Assembly: GCF_000813725.1 (NCBI RefSeq)
Contig: NZ_JWLD01000020.1
Coordinates: 1 to 64,000 of the forward strand
Direction: 5' to 3'
Source: Leisingera sp. ANG-Vp
Lineage (GTDB): Bacteria; Pseudomonadota; Alphaproteobacteria; Rhodobacterales; Rhodobacteraceae
Length of the DNA: 64,000 nucleotides
How positions within the stretch are numbered: position 1 is the first letter of the stretch; each line of letters begins with the position of its first letter. Shown here piece by piece: positions 43,194-51,390 of the stretch. The notes under the pieces are model-generated. The model searched no databases. It was not told the DNA's origin and saw only the letters and a program-made list of their open reading frames with translations. The position numbers and the translations under genes were made by a program.

Positions 43194-44348
43194 TCAATCC
43201 ATCAACAGATCGCGGAGAACCGCATTCAATACCGCGCGGCCCTGATCGGTTGCGCGAAGCCTCTGGTCCGAGATAGTGACCATGCCCATCTGTACAAGGT
43301 CATCAAGCCGGCTTTTGTGAAGATCCCGGCCGGCGAGCTGAGAATATCGCACCATATCCAGACCTTCAGACAGGCGCATCCCCATCATCAAGTATTCAGC
43401 CGCAGCATCTTCTGCTGTGAGAGCTTCGCGCAGGGATTCACCGTTGCCCTTGCCGGCGGCTTGCAGCCAGGCTCCTGGGGCGAGGTGGGTTTCAGTCGCG
43501 TATCGGATGCCGTTCAGGGTGAGGCGGCCATGGGCGCCAGGGCCGATACCGGCGTAATCGCCGTAGCGCCAGTAAATCAGGTTGTGACGGGATTCCGAAC
43601 CGGGTTTGGCGTGGTTGGAAATCTCGTAGCCACCCATACCAAAGTCCGCGCAGATATCCTGGGTCGCAAGGTACATGTCGGCGGCGGTGTCATCGCTAGG
43701 CAGGTTGCGCAGCTTGCCGCGGGCGTAGCGGTCGCCAAAGGCGGTGCCGTCCTCGATGGTGAGCTGGTAGAGCGACAGGTGGTCGATGGCCATCGACAGG
43801 GCCTCGCGCAGTTCGCCCTGCCAGGCTTCCAGGGTCTGGCCCTGGCGCGCGTAAATCAGGTCAAAGCTGACCCGGTCAAAACAGTTGCGGGCGATGTCAA
43901 AGGCGGCCTTGGCTTCAGAGACGCTGTGGATGCGTCCGAGCCGGCGCAGATCCTCGTCGTTCAGTGCCTGAATACCCATGGAGACCCTGTTCACGCCGGC
44001 GTCGCGGTAGCCTGCAAAGCGGCCAGCCTCGACAGAGCCTGGGTTTGCTTCAAGAGAGATCTCTATGTCATTGGCAAAGGGCCAGATTTCACGTGCCCGT
44101 TCGATGACGGCAGACACTGTTTCCGGCAGCATTAGGGACGGGGTGCCGCCGCCGAAGAAAATCGAGTTCAGAACGCGGTCTGACAGCTGTTCAGAGAGTC
44201 TATCCAGTTCGGCCAGATAGGCCCTAACCCATAGGTTCTGGTCTATTTTCGCGGAGACATGGCTGTTGAAGTCGCAATAGGGGCATTTGGCCTGGCAGAA
44301 GGGCCAATGCACATAGAGGCCAAAGCCCCCGTTGCGCCAGTCATCCAC
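43194..44348 (-). CDS. hemW: Radical SAM protein HemW
   Basis: HemW is the radical SAM-type haem chaperone (formerly called HemN-like). The 384-residue protein has the CxxxCxxC iron-sulfur motif at Cys18, Cys22 and Cys25 (FCQAKCPYCDF), then SIFFGGGTPSLM and the SAM-binding EISLEANPGSVE, with the C-terminal HemN-type domain. I chose GTG 44348 ([16 protein letters not shown]), which overlaps the rdgB stop by 8 bases. The longer frame upstream overlaps rdgB and is not real. Confidence 0.95.
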   Translation of the reverse strand: MDDWRNGGFGLYVHWPFCQAKCPYCDFNSHVSAKIDQNLWVRAYLAELDRLSEQLSDRVLNSIFFGGGTPSLMLPETVSAVIERAREIWPFANDIEISLEANPGSVEAGRFAGYRDAGVNRVSMGIQALNDEDLRRLGRIHSVSEAKAAFDIARNCFDRVSFDLIYARQGQTLEAWQGELREALSMAIDHLSLYQLTIEDGTAFGDRYARGKLRNLPSDDTAADMYLATQDICADFGMGGYEISNHAKPGSESRHNLIYWRYGDYAGIGPGAHGRLTLNGIRYATETHLAPGAWLQAAGKGNGESLREALTAEDAAAEYLMMGMRLSEGLDMVRYSQLAGRDLHKSRLDDLVQMGMVTISDQRLRATDQGRAVLNAVLRDLLMD

Positions 44349-44955
44349 CGAAACAGCCCTGGACGAACTGGGCCACTGCCTTGCCGCGGTGGCTGATCTT
44401 GTTTTTCTCCGCCGGGTCCATTTCGGCGCAGGTGATGTCAAAGCCGTCAGGCTGGAACATCGGGTCGTAGCCAAAACCGTGTTCGCCGCGGATCGGCCAG
44501 ACCAGCTGGCCGGGCATGACGCCCTCGAAGACTTCGTCATGGCCGTCGGGCCAGGCAATGACCAGGGTGCAGCGGAACTGGGCGGTACGGGGGGCTTGGG
44601 CACCGGCTGCGTTCAGCTCGTCATTGGCGCGGGTCATCGCCAGTTTGAAGTCGCGGCCGTTGGGGGTTTCGGCCCAGTCGGCGGTATAGACACCGGGGGC
44701 GCCGTTCAGCGCGTCGATGGTGATGCCGGAGTCATCGGAGAGGGCAGGGAGGCCGGTGGCCTTGGCGGCGGCATGGGCCTTGATCCGCGCATTGCCGACA
44801 AAGCTGTCTTCGGTCTCTTCCGGTTCCGGCAGATCCATCTCGCCGGCGCCGACCACGCTGACGCCGAAGGGCGCGAGAATCTCGGTGATCTCGTGCAGCT
44901 TGCCCTTGTTGTGGGTGGCGACAAGCAGCTTGCCGCCTTCCAGTTTGCGGGTCAT
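44341..44955 (-). CDS. rdgB: dITP/XTP pyrophosphatase RdgB
   Basis: RdgB hydrolyses dITP, dXTP and XTP to monophosphates, keeping deaminated bases out of DNA and RNA. The 204-residue protein has [51 protein letters not shown] and [13 protein letters not shown], typical of the Ham1 fold. The start overlaps the rph stop by four bases. Confidence 0.96.
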   Translation of the reverse strand: MTRKLEGGKLLVATHNKGKLHEITEILAPFGVSVVGAGEMDLPEPEETEDSFVGNARIKAHAAAKATGLPALSDDSGITIDALNGAPGVYTADWAETPNGRDFKLAMTRANDELNAAGAQAPRTAQFRCTLVIAWPDGHDEVFEGVMPGQLVWPIRGEHGFGYDPMFQPDGFDITCAEMDPAEKNKISHRGKAVAQFVQGCFGG

Positions 44956-45665
44956 TTGCAGGCGGCCTTCTGCATCTCGGCCAGCTCAGATGTGCCTTGG
45001 GCGGCCAGATCCATCAGCTGGTTCATCTGGTCGCGCGAGAAGACGGAGCCTTCGGCCGACATCTGCACTTCGATCAGCTTGCCGGAGCCGGTCATGATGA
45101 AGTTGCCATCGACGCCGGCCTCAGAGTCCTCGGGGTAGTCGAGATCCAAAACCGGCTGGCCGGCATAGATGCCGCAGGAGACAGCTGCGACCGGATCCAG
45201 CAGCGGGTCGATCTGCACGTCGCCGGCTTTCATCAGCTTGTTCACTGCCAGGCGCAGCGCCACCCAGCCGCCGGTGATCGAGGCGCAGCGGGTGCCGCCA
45301 TCGGCCTGCAGCACATCGCAGTCCACGGTGATCTGGCGCTCGCCCAGGGCAACGCGGTCGACGCCGGCCCGCAGGGCGCGGCCGATCAGGCGCTGGATTT
45401 CAACGGTGCGGCCGCCCTGTTTGCCCGAGGAAGCCTCGCGGCGCATGCGGGTGTTGGTGGCGCGGGGCAGCATGCCGTATTCGGCAGTGACCCAGCCCAG
45501 GCCGGTGCCTTTGATGAAAGGCGGCACGCGGTCTTCGATGGTGGCGGTGCACAGCACATGGGTGTCGCCCATCTTGATCAGGCAGGAGCCCTCGGCGTGC
45601 TTGGTGAAACCGGTCTCGATCGAGACGGCGCGCATTTCATTCAATTCTCGTCCAGAGGGTCGCAT
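44952..45665 (-). CDS. rph: Ribonuclease PH
   Basis: RNase PH trims the 3' ends of tRNA precursors by phosphorolysis. The 237-residue protein has [43 protein letters not shown] and [25 protein letters not shown]. The start at 45665 gives the standard length; the frame extends a further 15 codons upstream without support. It is the first gene of the rph-rdgB-hemW-DUF454 operon, divergent from hrcA. Confidence 0.96.
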   Translation of the reverse strand: MRPSGRELNEMRAVSIETGFTKHAEGSCLIKMGDTHVLCTATIEDRVPPFIKGTGLGWVTAEYGMLPRATNTRMRREASSGKQGGRTVEIQRLIGRALRAGVDRVALGERQITVDCDVLQADGGTRCASITGGWVALRLAVNKLMKAGDVQIDPLLDPVAAVSCGIYAGQPVLDLDYPEDSEAGVDGNFIMTGSGKLIEVQMSAEGSVFSRDQMNQLMDLAAQGTSELAEMQKAACK

Positions 45666-45726
45666 GGTATATCCTTTTGCTGTTGGCTTGGGGATAGCCC
45701 TGCGGGACAAGGCGATGCAAGCCCGA

Positions 45727-45754
45727 TTGACCTTTTGGCCTGCTGCTCTTTAAT
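45727..45754 (+). promoter_or_regulatory. Putative sigma-70 promoter of hrcA
   Basis: TTGACC at 45727-45732 and TTTAAT at 45749-45754 are 16 bp apart, 54 bp before the hrcA start. No CIRCE element is visible in the rph-hrcA gap. Confidence 0.4.
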
Positions 45755-45808
45755 GACATCTTGGCAGCGGCTTCTTATGTTGAAACCGCAAGACATGCTG
45801 GAAGGCCG

Positions 45809-46873
45809 ATGAGTGACCCGCAAAACATTCTGCAGGATCTGAACGACCGCTCGCGGGAGGTGTTCCGGACGGTGGTGGAAAGCTATCTGGAGAGCGGCGA
45901 TCCGGTTGGCAGCCGTACTTTAACCCGCAGCCTAAGTGAAAAGGTAAGCGCGGCGACGGTGCGCAATGTGATGCAGGATCTGGAGTTCCTGGGGCTCTTG
46001 GACAGCCCGCATATCAGTGCCGGACGGGTGCCGACGCAGCTGGGGCTGAGGATGTTTGTCGATGGTCTCCTGGAGGTCGAGGACCTGAAGGCGCAGGACC
46101 GTCAGAAGATCGACGCGACCCTGGGCAAGAATGCCGGTGATGTCGGCGGCATGTTGGACCGTGTGGGCGCGGCTTTGTCGGGGGTCACGCAGGGGGCGTC
46201 GCTGGTGCTGACGCCCAAGCATGAGGCCGAGATCCGCCATATCGAATTTGTCTCGCTGGCCCATGACCGGGCACTGGTAGTTCTGGTGTTCTCGGATGGC
46301 CACGTGGAAAACCGCCTGTTCACGCCGCCGCCGGGTCAGACGCCCAGCTCGATGCGGGAGGCGGCAAATTTCCTGAATGCCTTGATTGAGGGGCGCACGC
46401 TGAGCGAAGTGCAGCGGCAGATCCAGGGTGAGATCGCAGCACGGCGCCAGGAGATCGATAGCCTGGCGCATGCAATGATCGAAAGCGGTTTGGCGGTTTG
46501 GGAAGACGATGGCAGTGATCAGGCCCGGCTGATTGTCCGGGGCCGTGCGAATCTGCTGGCAGAAACCGGTGCCGCAGAGGAGCTGGAGCGGATCCGGACC
46601 CTGTTTGACGACCTTGAGCGCAAGCGGGATATCGCAGAATTCCTGGAACTGACCGAGGACGGCGAGGGCGTGCGCATTTTTATCGGTTCGGAGAACAAAC
46701 TTTTCTCACTTTCGGGTTCCTCTTTGGTGGTGTCTCCCTATATGAACGCGGATCGAAAGATCATTGGTGCGGTGGGGGTGATTGGCCCGACACGCCTGAA
46801 TTACGGACGGATCGTGCCGATTGTGGACTATACGGCACAACTGGTCGGCAAGCTGTTGTCGGACCGGAGTTAG
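45809..46873 (+). CDS. hrcA: Heat-inducible transcription repressor HrcA
   Basis: HrcA represses groESL and related chaperone genes at CIRCE operators. The 354-residue protein has the N-terminal winged helix (EVFRTVVESYLESGDPVGSRTLTRSLSEKVSAATVRNVMQDLEFLGLLDSPHISAGRVPTQLGLRMFVD) and the C-terminal domain FIGSENKLFSLSGSSLVVSPY and IGPTRLNYGRIVPIVDYTAQLV. The start at 45809 has GGAAGG upstream. The grpE start follows after 9 bp. Confidence 0.96.
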   Translation: MSDPQNILQDLNDRSREVFRTVVESYLESGDPVGSRTLTRSLSEKVSAATVRNVMQDLEFLGLLDSPHISAGRVPTQLGLRMFVDGLLEVEDLKAQDRQKIDATLGKNAGDVGGMLDRVGAALSGVTQGASLVLTPKHEAEIRHIEFVSLAHDRALVVLVFSDGHVENRLFTPPPGQTPSSMREAANFLNALIEGRTLSEVQRQIQGEIAARRQEIDSLAHAMIESGLAVWEDDGSDQARLIVRGRANLLAETGAAEELERIRTLFDDLERKRDIAEFLELTEDGEGVRIFIGSENKLFSLSGSSLVVSPYMNADRKIIGAVGVIGPTRLNYGRIVPIVDYTAQLVGKLLSDRS

Positions 46874-46882
46874 AGGTGAAAC

Positions 46883-47443
46883 ATGGCAGAGCTCAAGGAC
46901 GAAGACTTTCTGGATGACATCGCCGCCGCCGAGGCTGAAGAGCTGGCAGCGCAGACCGAGGAATTTGATGACGCCTCGCTGGAAATCGATGCGCTCCGGG
47001 CGGAACGGGATGAGCTGAAAGACCGGTTCATGCGGGCGCTGGCGGATGCCGAGAACGCCCGCAAGCGCGGCGACAAGGCACGCCGCGAGGCAGAGAACTA
47101 TGGCGGTTCGAAACTGGCCCGCGACATGCTGCCGGTCTATGACAACATGAAGCGCGCGATTGAAGCGGCGACCGATGAGCAGCGCGAAGTTTCCGCGGCG
47201 CTGATCGAAGGCGTGGAACTGACCATGCGTTCGCTGCTGGGCGTGTTTGAGAAGCATGGCATCCGGATTGTCTCGCCAGAGGTTGGCGACAAGTTCGACC
47301 CGAAGGTGCATGAAGCAATGTTCGAAGCGCCGGTGCCGGGCACCAAAGCGGGCGATATCATCCAGGTGTCGGCGGAAGGTTTCATGCTGCACGACCGCCT
47401 GCTGCGCGCAGCACAGGTTGGCGTGTCTTCGACGCCGGCATAA
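46883..47443 (+). CDS. grpE: Nucleotide exchange factor GrpE
   Basis: GrpE releases ADP from DnaK. The 186-residue protein has a long acidic coiled-coil N-terminus (residues 1-90, FDDASLEIDALRAERDELKDRFMRALADAENARKR) and the beta-sheet domain with GDKFDPKVHEAMFEAPVPGTKAGDIIQVSAEGFMLHDRLLRAAQVGV. It is coupled to hrcA. DnaK and DnaJ are not in this window. Confidence 0.96.
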   Translation: MAELKDEDFLDDIAAAEAEELAAQTEEFDDASLEIDALRAERDELKDRFMRALADAENARKRGDKARREAENYGGSKLARDMLPVYDNMKRAIEAATDEQREVSAALIEGVELTMRSLLGVFEKHGIRIVSPEVGDKFDPKVHEAMFEAPVPGTKAGDIIQVSAEGFMLHDRLLRAAQVGVSSTPA

Positions 47444-47447
47444 GAAA

Positions 47448-47500
47448 AAGCGCCCCTGCGGGCGCTGCCTCCGGCGGGAGTATTTTTGGCAAGATGAAAG
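47448..47500 (+). repeat. Dispersed intergenic repeat, copy A (after grpE)
   Basis: A perfect stem (47448-47454 with 47459-47465) is followed by GGCGGGAGTATTTTTGGCA and AGATGAAAG. It may act as the terminator between grpE and the convergent mutS. Similar blocks occur at 54539-54600 and 57048-57107. Confidence 0.65.
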
Positions 47501-47527
47501 AGCGGTCCCGGTTGGGGCCGCTTTTGT

Positions 47528-50158
47528 TTAGCCTGCGGCTTCTTTCAGCTTGTAGAGCATTTCCAGCGCTTCACGTGGCGATAGGTCATCCGGGTGGATG
47601 CCGGCCAGGAGTTCTTCTGCCGGCGAGGGGCCTGTGGGTGCCTTGGGCTGTGGCGGCGGGGCAGCTGCAAACAGGGGCAGGTCGTCGATCTGGATCTTGG
47701 TGCCGCCTTCGCGGCTGCCTTGCTCCAGCATGTCGAGGACATCACGCGCCCGGGCCACCACAGAAGCGGGAAGACCGGCCAACTGTGCCACTTGGACACC
47801 ATAGGAACGGTCGGCGGCGCCTTTGCGCACCTCGTGCAGGAAGATCACTTCGCCTTCCCATTCCTTGACCGCAACGGTGGCGTTGTCGACGCCCTCCAGC
47901 TTGGCGGCGAGCTGGGTCAGCTCGTGGTAGTGGGTTGCAAACAGCGCCCGGGAGCGGTTCACCTCGTGCAGATGTTCCAGCGTCGCCCAGGCAATGGAGA
48001 GGCCGTCATAGGTGGCGGTGCCGCGGCCGATTTCATCCAGGATCACCAGGGCGCGGTCGTCGGCCTGGTTCAGAATCGCGGCAGTTTCGACCATTTCGAC
48101 CATGAAGGTGGAGCGGCCGCGGGCCAGGTCGTCGGAGGCGCCGACGCGGCTGAACAGCTGGCTGACCAGGCCGATATGGGCAGCCTCAGCCGGGACATAG
48201 CTTCCCATCTGGGCCAGCAAGGCAATCAGGGCGTTCTGGCGCAGAAAGGTCGATTTACCGGCCATGTTGGGGCCGGTCAGCAGCCAGACCGCGGCACCGT
48301 CCTGGGCTGTCAGATCGCAGTCGTTGGCCACGAAAGTCTCGCCGCCCTGCTGGCGCAGCGCCTGTTCCACCACCGGGTGGCGGCCGCCTTCCACGTGGAA
48401 CGCACGGCTGTTGTCGACCTTTGGGCGGGTCCAGTTTTCACCGCGGGCCAGATCGGCGAGACCGGTGAGCAGGTCCAGCTCGGCCAATCCCCGGGCGGCA
48501 GTGTTGAGCCGGGCCGCGCAATCAAGAATAGCGCCGGAAAGCCTTGCATAGAGCCTTTTTTCAATCTCCAGCGCCAGATTGCCGGCATTCAGGATGCGGG
48601 TCTCGATCTCGCTGAGTTCCACCGTGGTGAAGCGCACCTGGTTGGCGGTGGTCTGGCGGTGGATGTAGGTCTCGTTCAAAGGCGGCGACATCATCTTGTC
48701 CGCGTGGGTGGCGGTGGTTTCGATGAAATAGCCCAGCACGTTGTTGTGCTTGATCTTCAGCGAGGCAACGCCAGTGTGCTCGGCATATTGCTTTTGCATC
48801 GAGGCAATGACCGAGCGGCCTTCGTCGCGCAGGGTGCGGGCTTCGTCCAGCTCCGGGTCATAGCCGGTGGCGATGAAACCGCCGTCACGCGCCAGCAGGG
48901 GCGGTTCGGCGATCAAGGCTGCGTCCAGCAGTGAGAGCAGGTCATCGAATCCCTGCAGGTCGGACATGGCGCGAGCCATCAGATCGGGCAGGTCCTGACC
49001 AGAGCAGAGATCAGCAATCACCTCTGCCTGAGAAAGCCCGTTTCGGATGGCGGCCAGATCGCGGGGACCGCCGCGCTCCAAGGCGAGGCGCGATAGGGCG
49101 CGGTCCAGGTCAGGGGTCTTGCGCAGTGAAGCACGCAAATCTTCTGCGGTCTGCGTCTGATCAACAGTGAAATCCAGGGCGGCAAGGCGCTGGTGGATCA
49201 CATCCAGACTGCGCGAGGGGCTGGACAGGCGCTGTTCCAGCAGGCGGGCGCCGCCGGGGGTGACGGTGCGGTCCACCACCGACAGAAGCGAGCCGGCCCG
49301 GCCGCCGGACAGCGAGCGGGTCAGTTCCAGATTGCGGCGGGTTGCGGCGTCAATCTGCACCACCCGGTCCTGGGCCTCCTGCTGCGGCGGCTGCAGCAGC
49401 GGCAGCTTGCCTTTCTGGGTGATCTCCAGATAGTCGATCAGCGCACCCATGGCTGAGACTTCCGCGCGGGTGAAGGTGCCAAAGCCGTCCAGGGCGCTGA
49501 CGTTGAACAGGCTGCAGATGCGTTTTTCTGCTGCGGTGCTGTCAAAGCTTGCTTTGCCCAGCGGGGTCAGCGGGATTTTGTATTCATCAGCCAGCGGCAG
49601 GGCGGCGTCATAGGCGGGGCCGTCGGCGACAATCAGTTCGGAGGGGGCGAGGCGGGCCAACTCAGGAGACAGGCGGACCCGGGCAACCGGCATCACGTGA
49701 AACGCGCCGGTGGAGATATCGGCCCATGCAAGCGCGGCCTCATCCCGCAGTTCGGAGTAGGAGACCAGGAAATTGTGGCGGCGTGCCTCCAGCAGGGAAT
49801 CCTCAGTCAGGGTGCCAGGGGTCACCAGCCGCACCACATCGCGTTTCACCACGGATTTGTAGCCGCGTTTCTTGGCCTCGGCCGGGCTTTCCATCTGTTC
49901 GCCCACGGCGACGCGGAAGCCTTTGCGGATCAAAGTCAGCAGATAGCCCTCGGCGGCATGAACCGGCACGCCGCACATCGGAATGTCTTCACCGTTATGC
50001 TTGCCGCGTTTGGTCAGCGCGATGTCGAGGGCTTCGGCCGCATTCACCGCGTCCTCAAAGAACATCTCGTAGAAATCGCCCATCCGGTAAAAAAGCAGCG
50101 CGTCTGCATGCGCTGCCTTGATCTCGAGATACTGCGCCATCATGGGCGTTACGGTCAT
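47528..50158 (-). CDS. mutS: DNA mismatch repair protein MutS
   Basis: MutS recognises mismatches and recruits MutL. The 876-residue protein begins MMAQYLEIKAAHADALLFYRMGDFYEMFFEDAV, whose Phe-x-Glu motif (FYEMF) contacts the mismatch. It ends with the ATPase domain: Walker A LTGPNMAGKSTFLRQNALIALLAQMGSYVPAE, Walker B ILDEIGRGTATYDGLSIAW and THYHELTQLA. Start at 50158 has GGGGGA upstream; the frame from 50191 adds 11 unsupported residues. Confidence 0.97.
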   Translation of the reverse strand: MTVTPMMAQYLEIKAAHADALLFYRMGDFYEMFFEDAVNAAEALDIALTKRGKHNGEDIPMCGVPVHAAEGYLLTLIRKGFRVAVGEQMESPAEAKKRGYKSVVKRDVVRLVTPGTLTEDSLLEARRHNFLVSYSELRDEAALAWADISTGAFHVMPVARVRLSPELARLAPSELIVADGPAYDAALPLADEYKIPLTPLGKASFDSTAAEKRICSLFNVSALDGFGTFTRAEVSAMGALIDYLEITQKGKLPLLQPPQQEAQDRVVQIDAATRRNLELTRSLSGGRAGSLLSVVDRTVTPGGARLLEQRLSSPSRSLDVIHQRLAALDFTVDQTQTAEDLRASLRKTPDLDRALSRLALERGGPRDLAAIRNGLSQAEVIADLCSGQDLPDLMARAMSDLQGFDDLLSLLDAALIAEPPLLARDGGFIATGYDPELDEARTLRDEGRSVIASMQKQYAEHTGVASLKIKHNNVLGYFIETTATHADKMMSPPLNETYIHRQTTANQVRFTTVELSEIETRILNAGNLALEIEKRLYARLSGAILDCAARLNTAARGLAELDLLTGLADLARGENWTRPKVDNSRAFHVEGGRHPVVEQALRQQGGETFVANDCDLTAQDGAAVWLLTGPNMAGKSTFLRQNALIALLAQMGSYVPAEAAHIGLVSQLFSRVGASDDLARGRSTFMVEMVETAAILNQADDRALVILDEIGRGTATYDGLSIAWATLEHLHEVNRSRALFATHYHELTQLAAKLEGVDNATVAVKEWEGEVIFLHEVRKGAADRSYGVQVAQLAGLPASVVARARDVLDMLEQGSREGGTKIQIDDLPLFAAAPPPQPKAPTGPSPAEELLAGIHPDDLSPREALEMLYKLKEAAG

Positions 50159-50226
50159 GAAAAGTCCCCCGGGGTCGTCGTTGCATGACATTTACATTGG
50201 GGGGAGTCCGAGGGGAACCCGGATAT

Positions 50227-50255
50227 GGCCGCCGCCGGCTGTCCCGGCGGCGGCC
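50227..50255 (-). terminator. Strong hairpin after flagellin gene
   Basis: A perfect 12-bp GC-rich stem (50227-50238 with 50244-50255) with a 5-nt loop begins 5 bp after the flagellin stop. The following minus-strand bases are not T-rich, so it is a terminator candidate or an mRNA 3' stabiliser. Confidence 0.6.
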
Positions 50256-50260
50256 TGCTG

Positions 50261-51094
50261 TCAGTAGAGGTTGCGCAGCGTGTCGGGCATGGTGTTGGCG
50301 ATTGAAAGCGCCACGGTGCTGAGCTGCTGCTGGGCCTGCAGGGCACGCCATTGGGCAGCGGCTTCCTCCATGCTGGTATCGATCATCGAGCTGACGCCCT
50401 GGGTGATCGAATCCGATAGCTTGCTATTGAAATCGTTCTGTCCAGCCAGGCCGTTGGCGCTGGCGCCTAAAGCAGCCGAACTGTCGATGGCGTAAGACAG
50501 AAAACCTTCGATTTCGCTCAAAGCTGTCAGCGCACTGGCACTGTCAGTGATGGATGTCCGGTTGCCGAGGTCAAACAACGGGCTGCCTTCGAAATCAACA
50601 CCGTCAACGCTGAGGGTTGACACGCCACCGGCACTGGACAGCGAAGAAGCAACCGTAAGCGAGGTGCCGCCATTGCCATCAACATTGGTTTTCAGCAGGT
50701 TTACGCCGTTGAAGCTGGAGGATGAGACAATTGAATTGATCTGCTCGGTTTTGCTGGCCATGGCGGCTTCATACGTGCTGAAGTCGCCCATGCCGCTGCT
50801 GGCCATGATTGCCAAAGACCTCATTTCTGACAGGGTCTCGGTGATCTGCTCAGCCCCGGCAGAGGCCACGGCTACGGTTGCCTCGCCCAAGGACAGAGAA
50901 TCCGAAACCGAGCGCAGGCCGGAGATGTCCGAGTTCATCAGCTCTGATATGGCCCAAAGCGCAGCATTGTCCTGCGCGGTATTGACTTCCTGACCGGTTG
51001 AGATGCTGTTCTGAACACTGTTGAGCTGTTCAGTAGTGCCTCCCAAGGTCTGCAAGGCAACCATCGCACCGGAATTGTTGTGGATGCTTATCAT
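50261..51094 (-). CDS. fliC: Flagellin (isolated copy)
   Basis: The 277-residue protein has the flagellin ends: an N-terminal coiled coil (NNSGAMVALQTLGGTTEQLNSVQNSISTGQEVNTAQDNAALWAISELMNSDISGLRSVSDSLSLGEATVAVASAGAEQI) and a C-terminal segment (QAQQQLSTVALSIANTMPDTLRNLY). The central domain is short, as in other roseobacter flagellins. No other flagellar gene is in the window, so it is an orphan relative to any flagellar cluster. Compared with the usual start (MSSILTNNSAMVAL), the first residues differ. It could be a minor or alternative filament protein. Confidence 0.88.
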   Translation of the reverse strand: MISIHNNSGAMVALQTLGGTTEQLNSVQNSISTGQEVNTAQDNAALWAISELMNSDISGLRSVSDSLSLGEATVAVASAGAEQITETLSEMRSLAIMASSGMGDFSTYEAAMASKTEQINSIVSSSSFNGVNLLKTNVDGNGGTSLTVASSLSSAGGVSTLSVDGVDFEGSPLFDLGNRTSITDSASALTALSEIEGFLSYAIDSSAALGASANGLAGQNDFNSKLSDSITQGVSSMIDTSMEEAAAQWRALQAQQQLSTVALSIANTMPDTLRNLY

Positions 51095-51118
51095 TCCTCA
51101 TTATTCCTTTGATCCTAT

Positions 51119-51203
51119 GCCCGGTTTCGGGCGGACAGACGTCATTCTGACAGGTGCTTCCAGACTTGATATTCGAGCCGCAGCGCCACCTGGCCTACAG
51201 GTG
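51119..51203 (-). promoter_or_regulatory. Structured leader of the flagellin gene
   Basis: Two stems lie in the 296-bp gap upstream of the flagellin gene: GCCCG/CGGGC (51119-51123 with 51128-51132) and CACCTG/CAGGTG (51187-51192 with 51198-51203). Hairpins in the leader could serve post-transcriptional control, as FlbT does for flagellin mRNA in Caulobacter; that is inference. I see no clear promoter for the opposite maeB gene beyond an AT-rich stretch near 51230-51320. Confidence 0.35.
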
Positions 51204-51390
51204 CGGGTTAACAGCTAATGAATAATTGCAGCATCTGGCGGTCTACTTTAAGGCGAAAGGTTGACGGAATTTATCGTCTTTTAGCCGCTTTTTTCTCAAT
51301 TCTGGCTATACAGATTCTTGAAACCCTTGATTGAGGGCTGCGGTTGGCTGGGATAAGACGGGCTGCGACGAGGAGAGGACACGAGTTTCA

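Noticed and set aside
45666-45808. CIRCE operator before hrcA
   Set aside because: No TTAGCACTC-N9-GAGTGCTAA-like inverted repeat is present in the gap.
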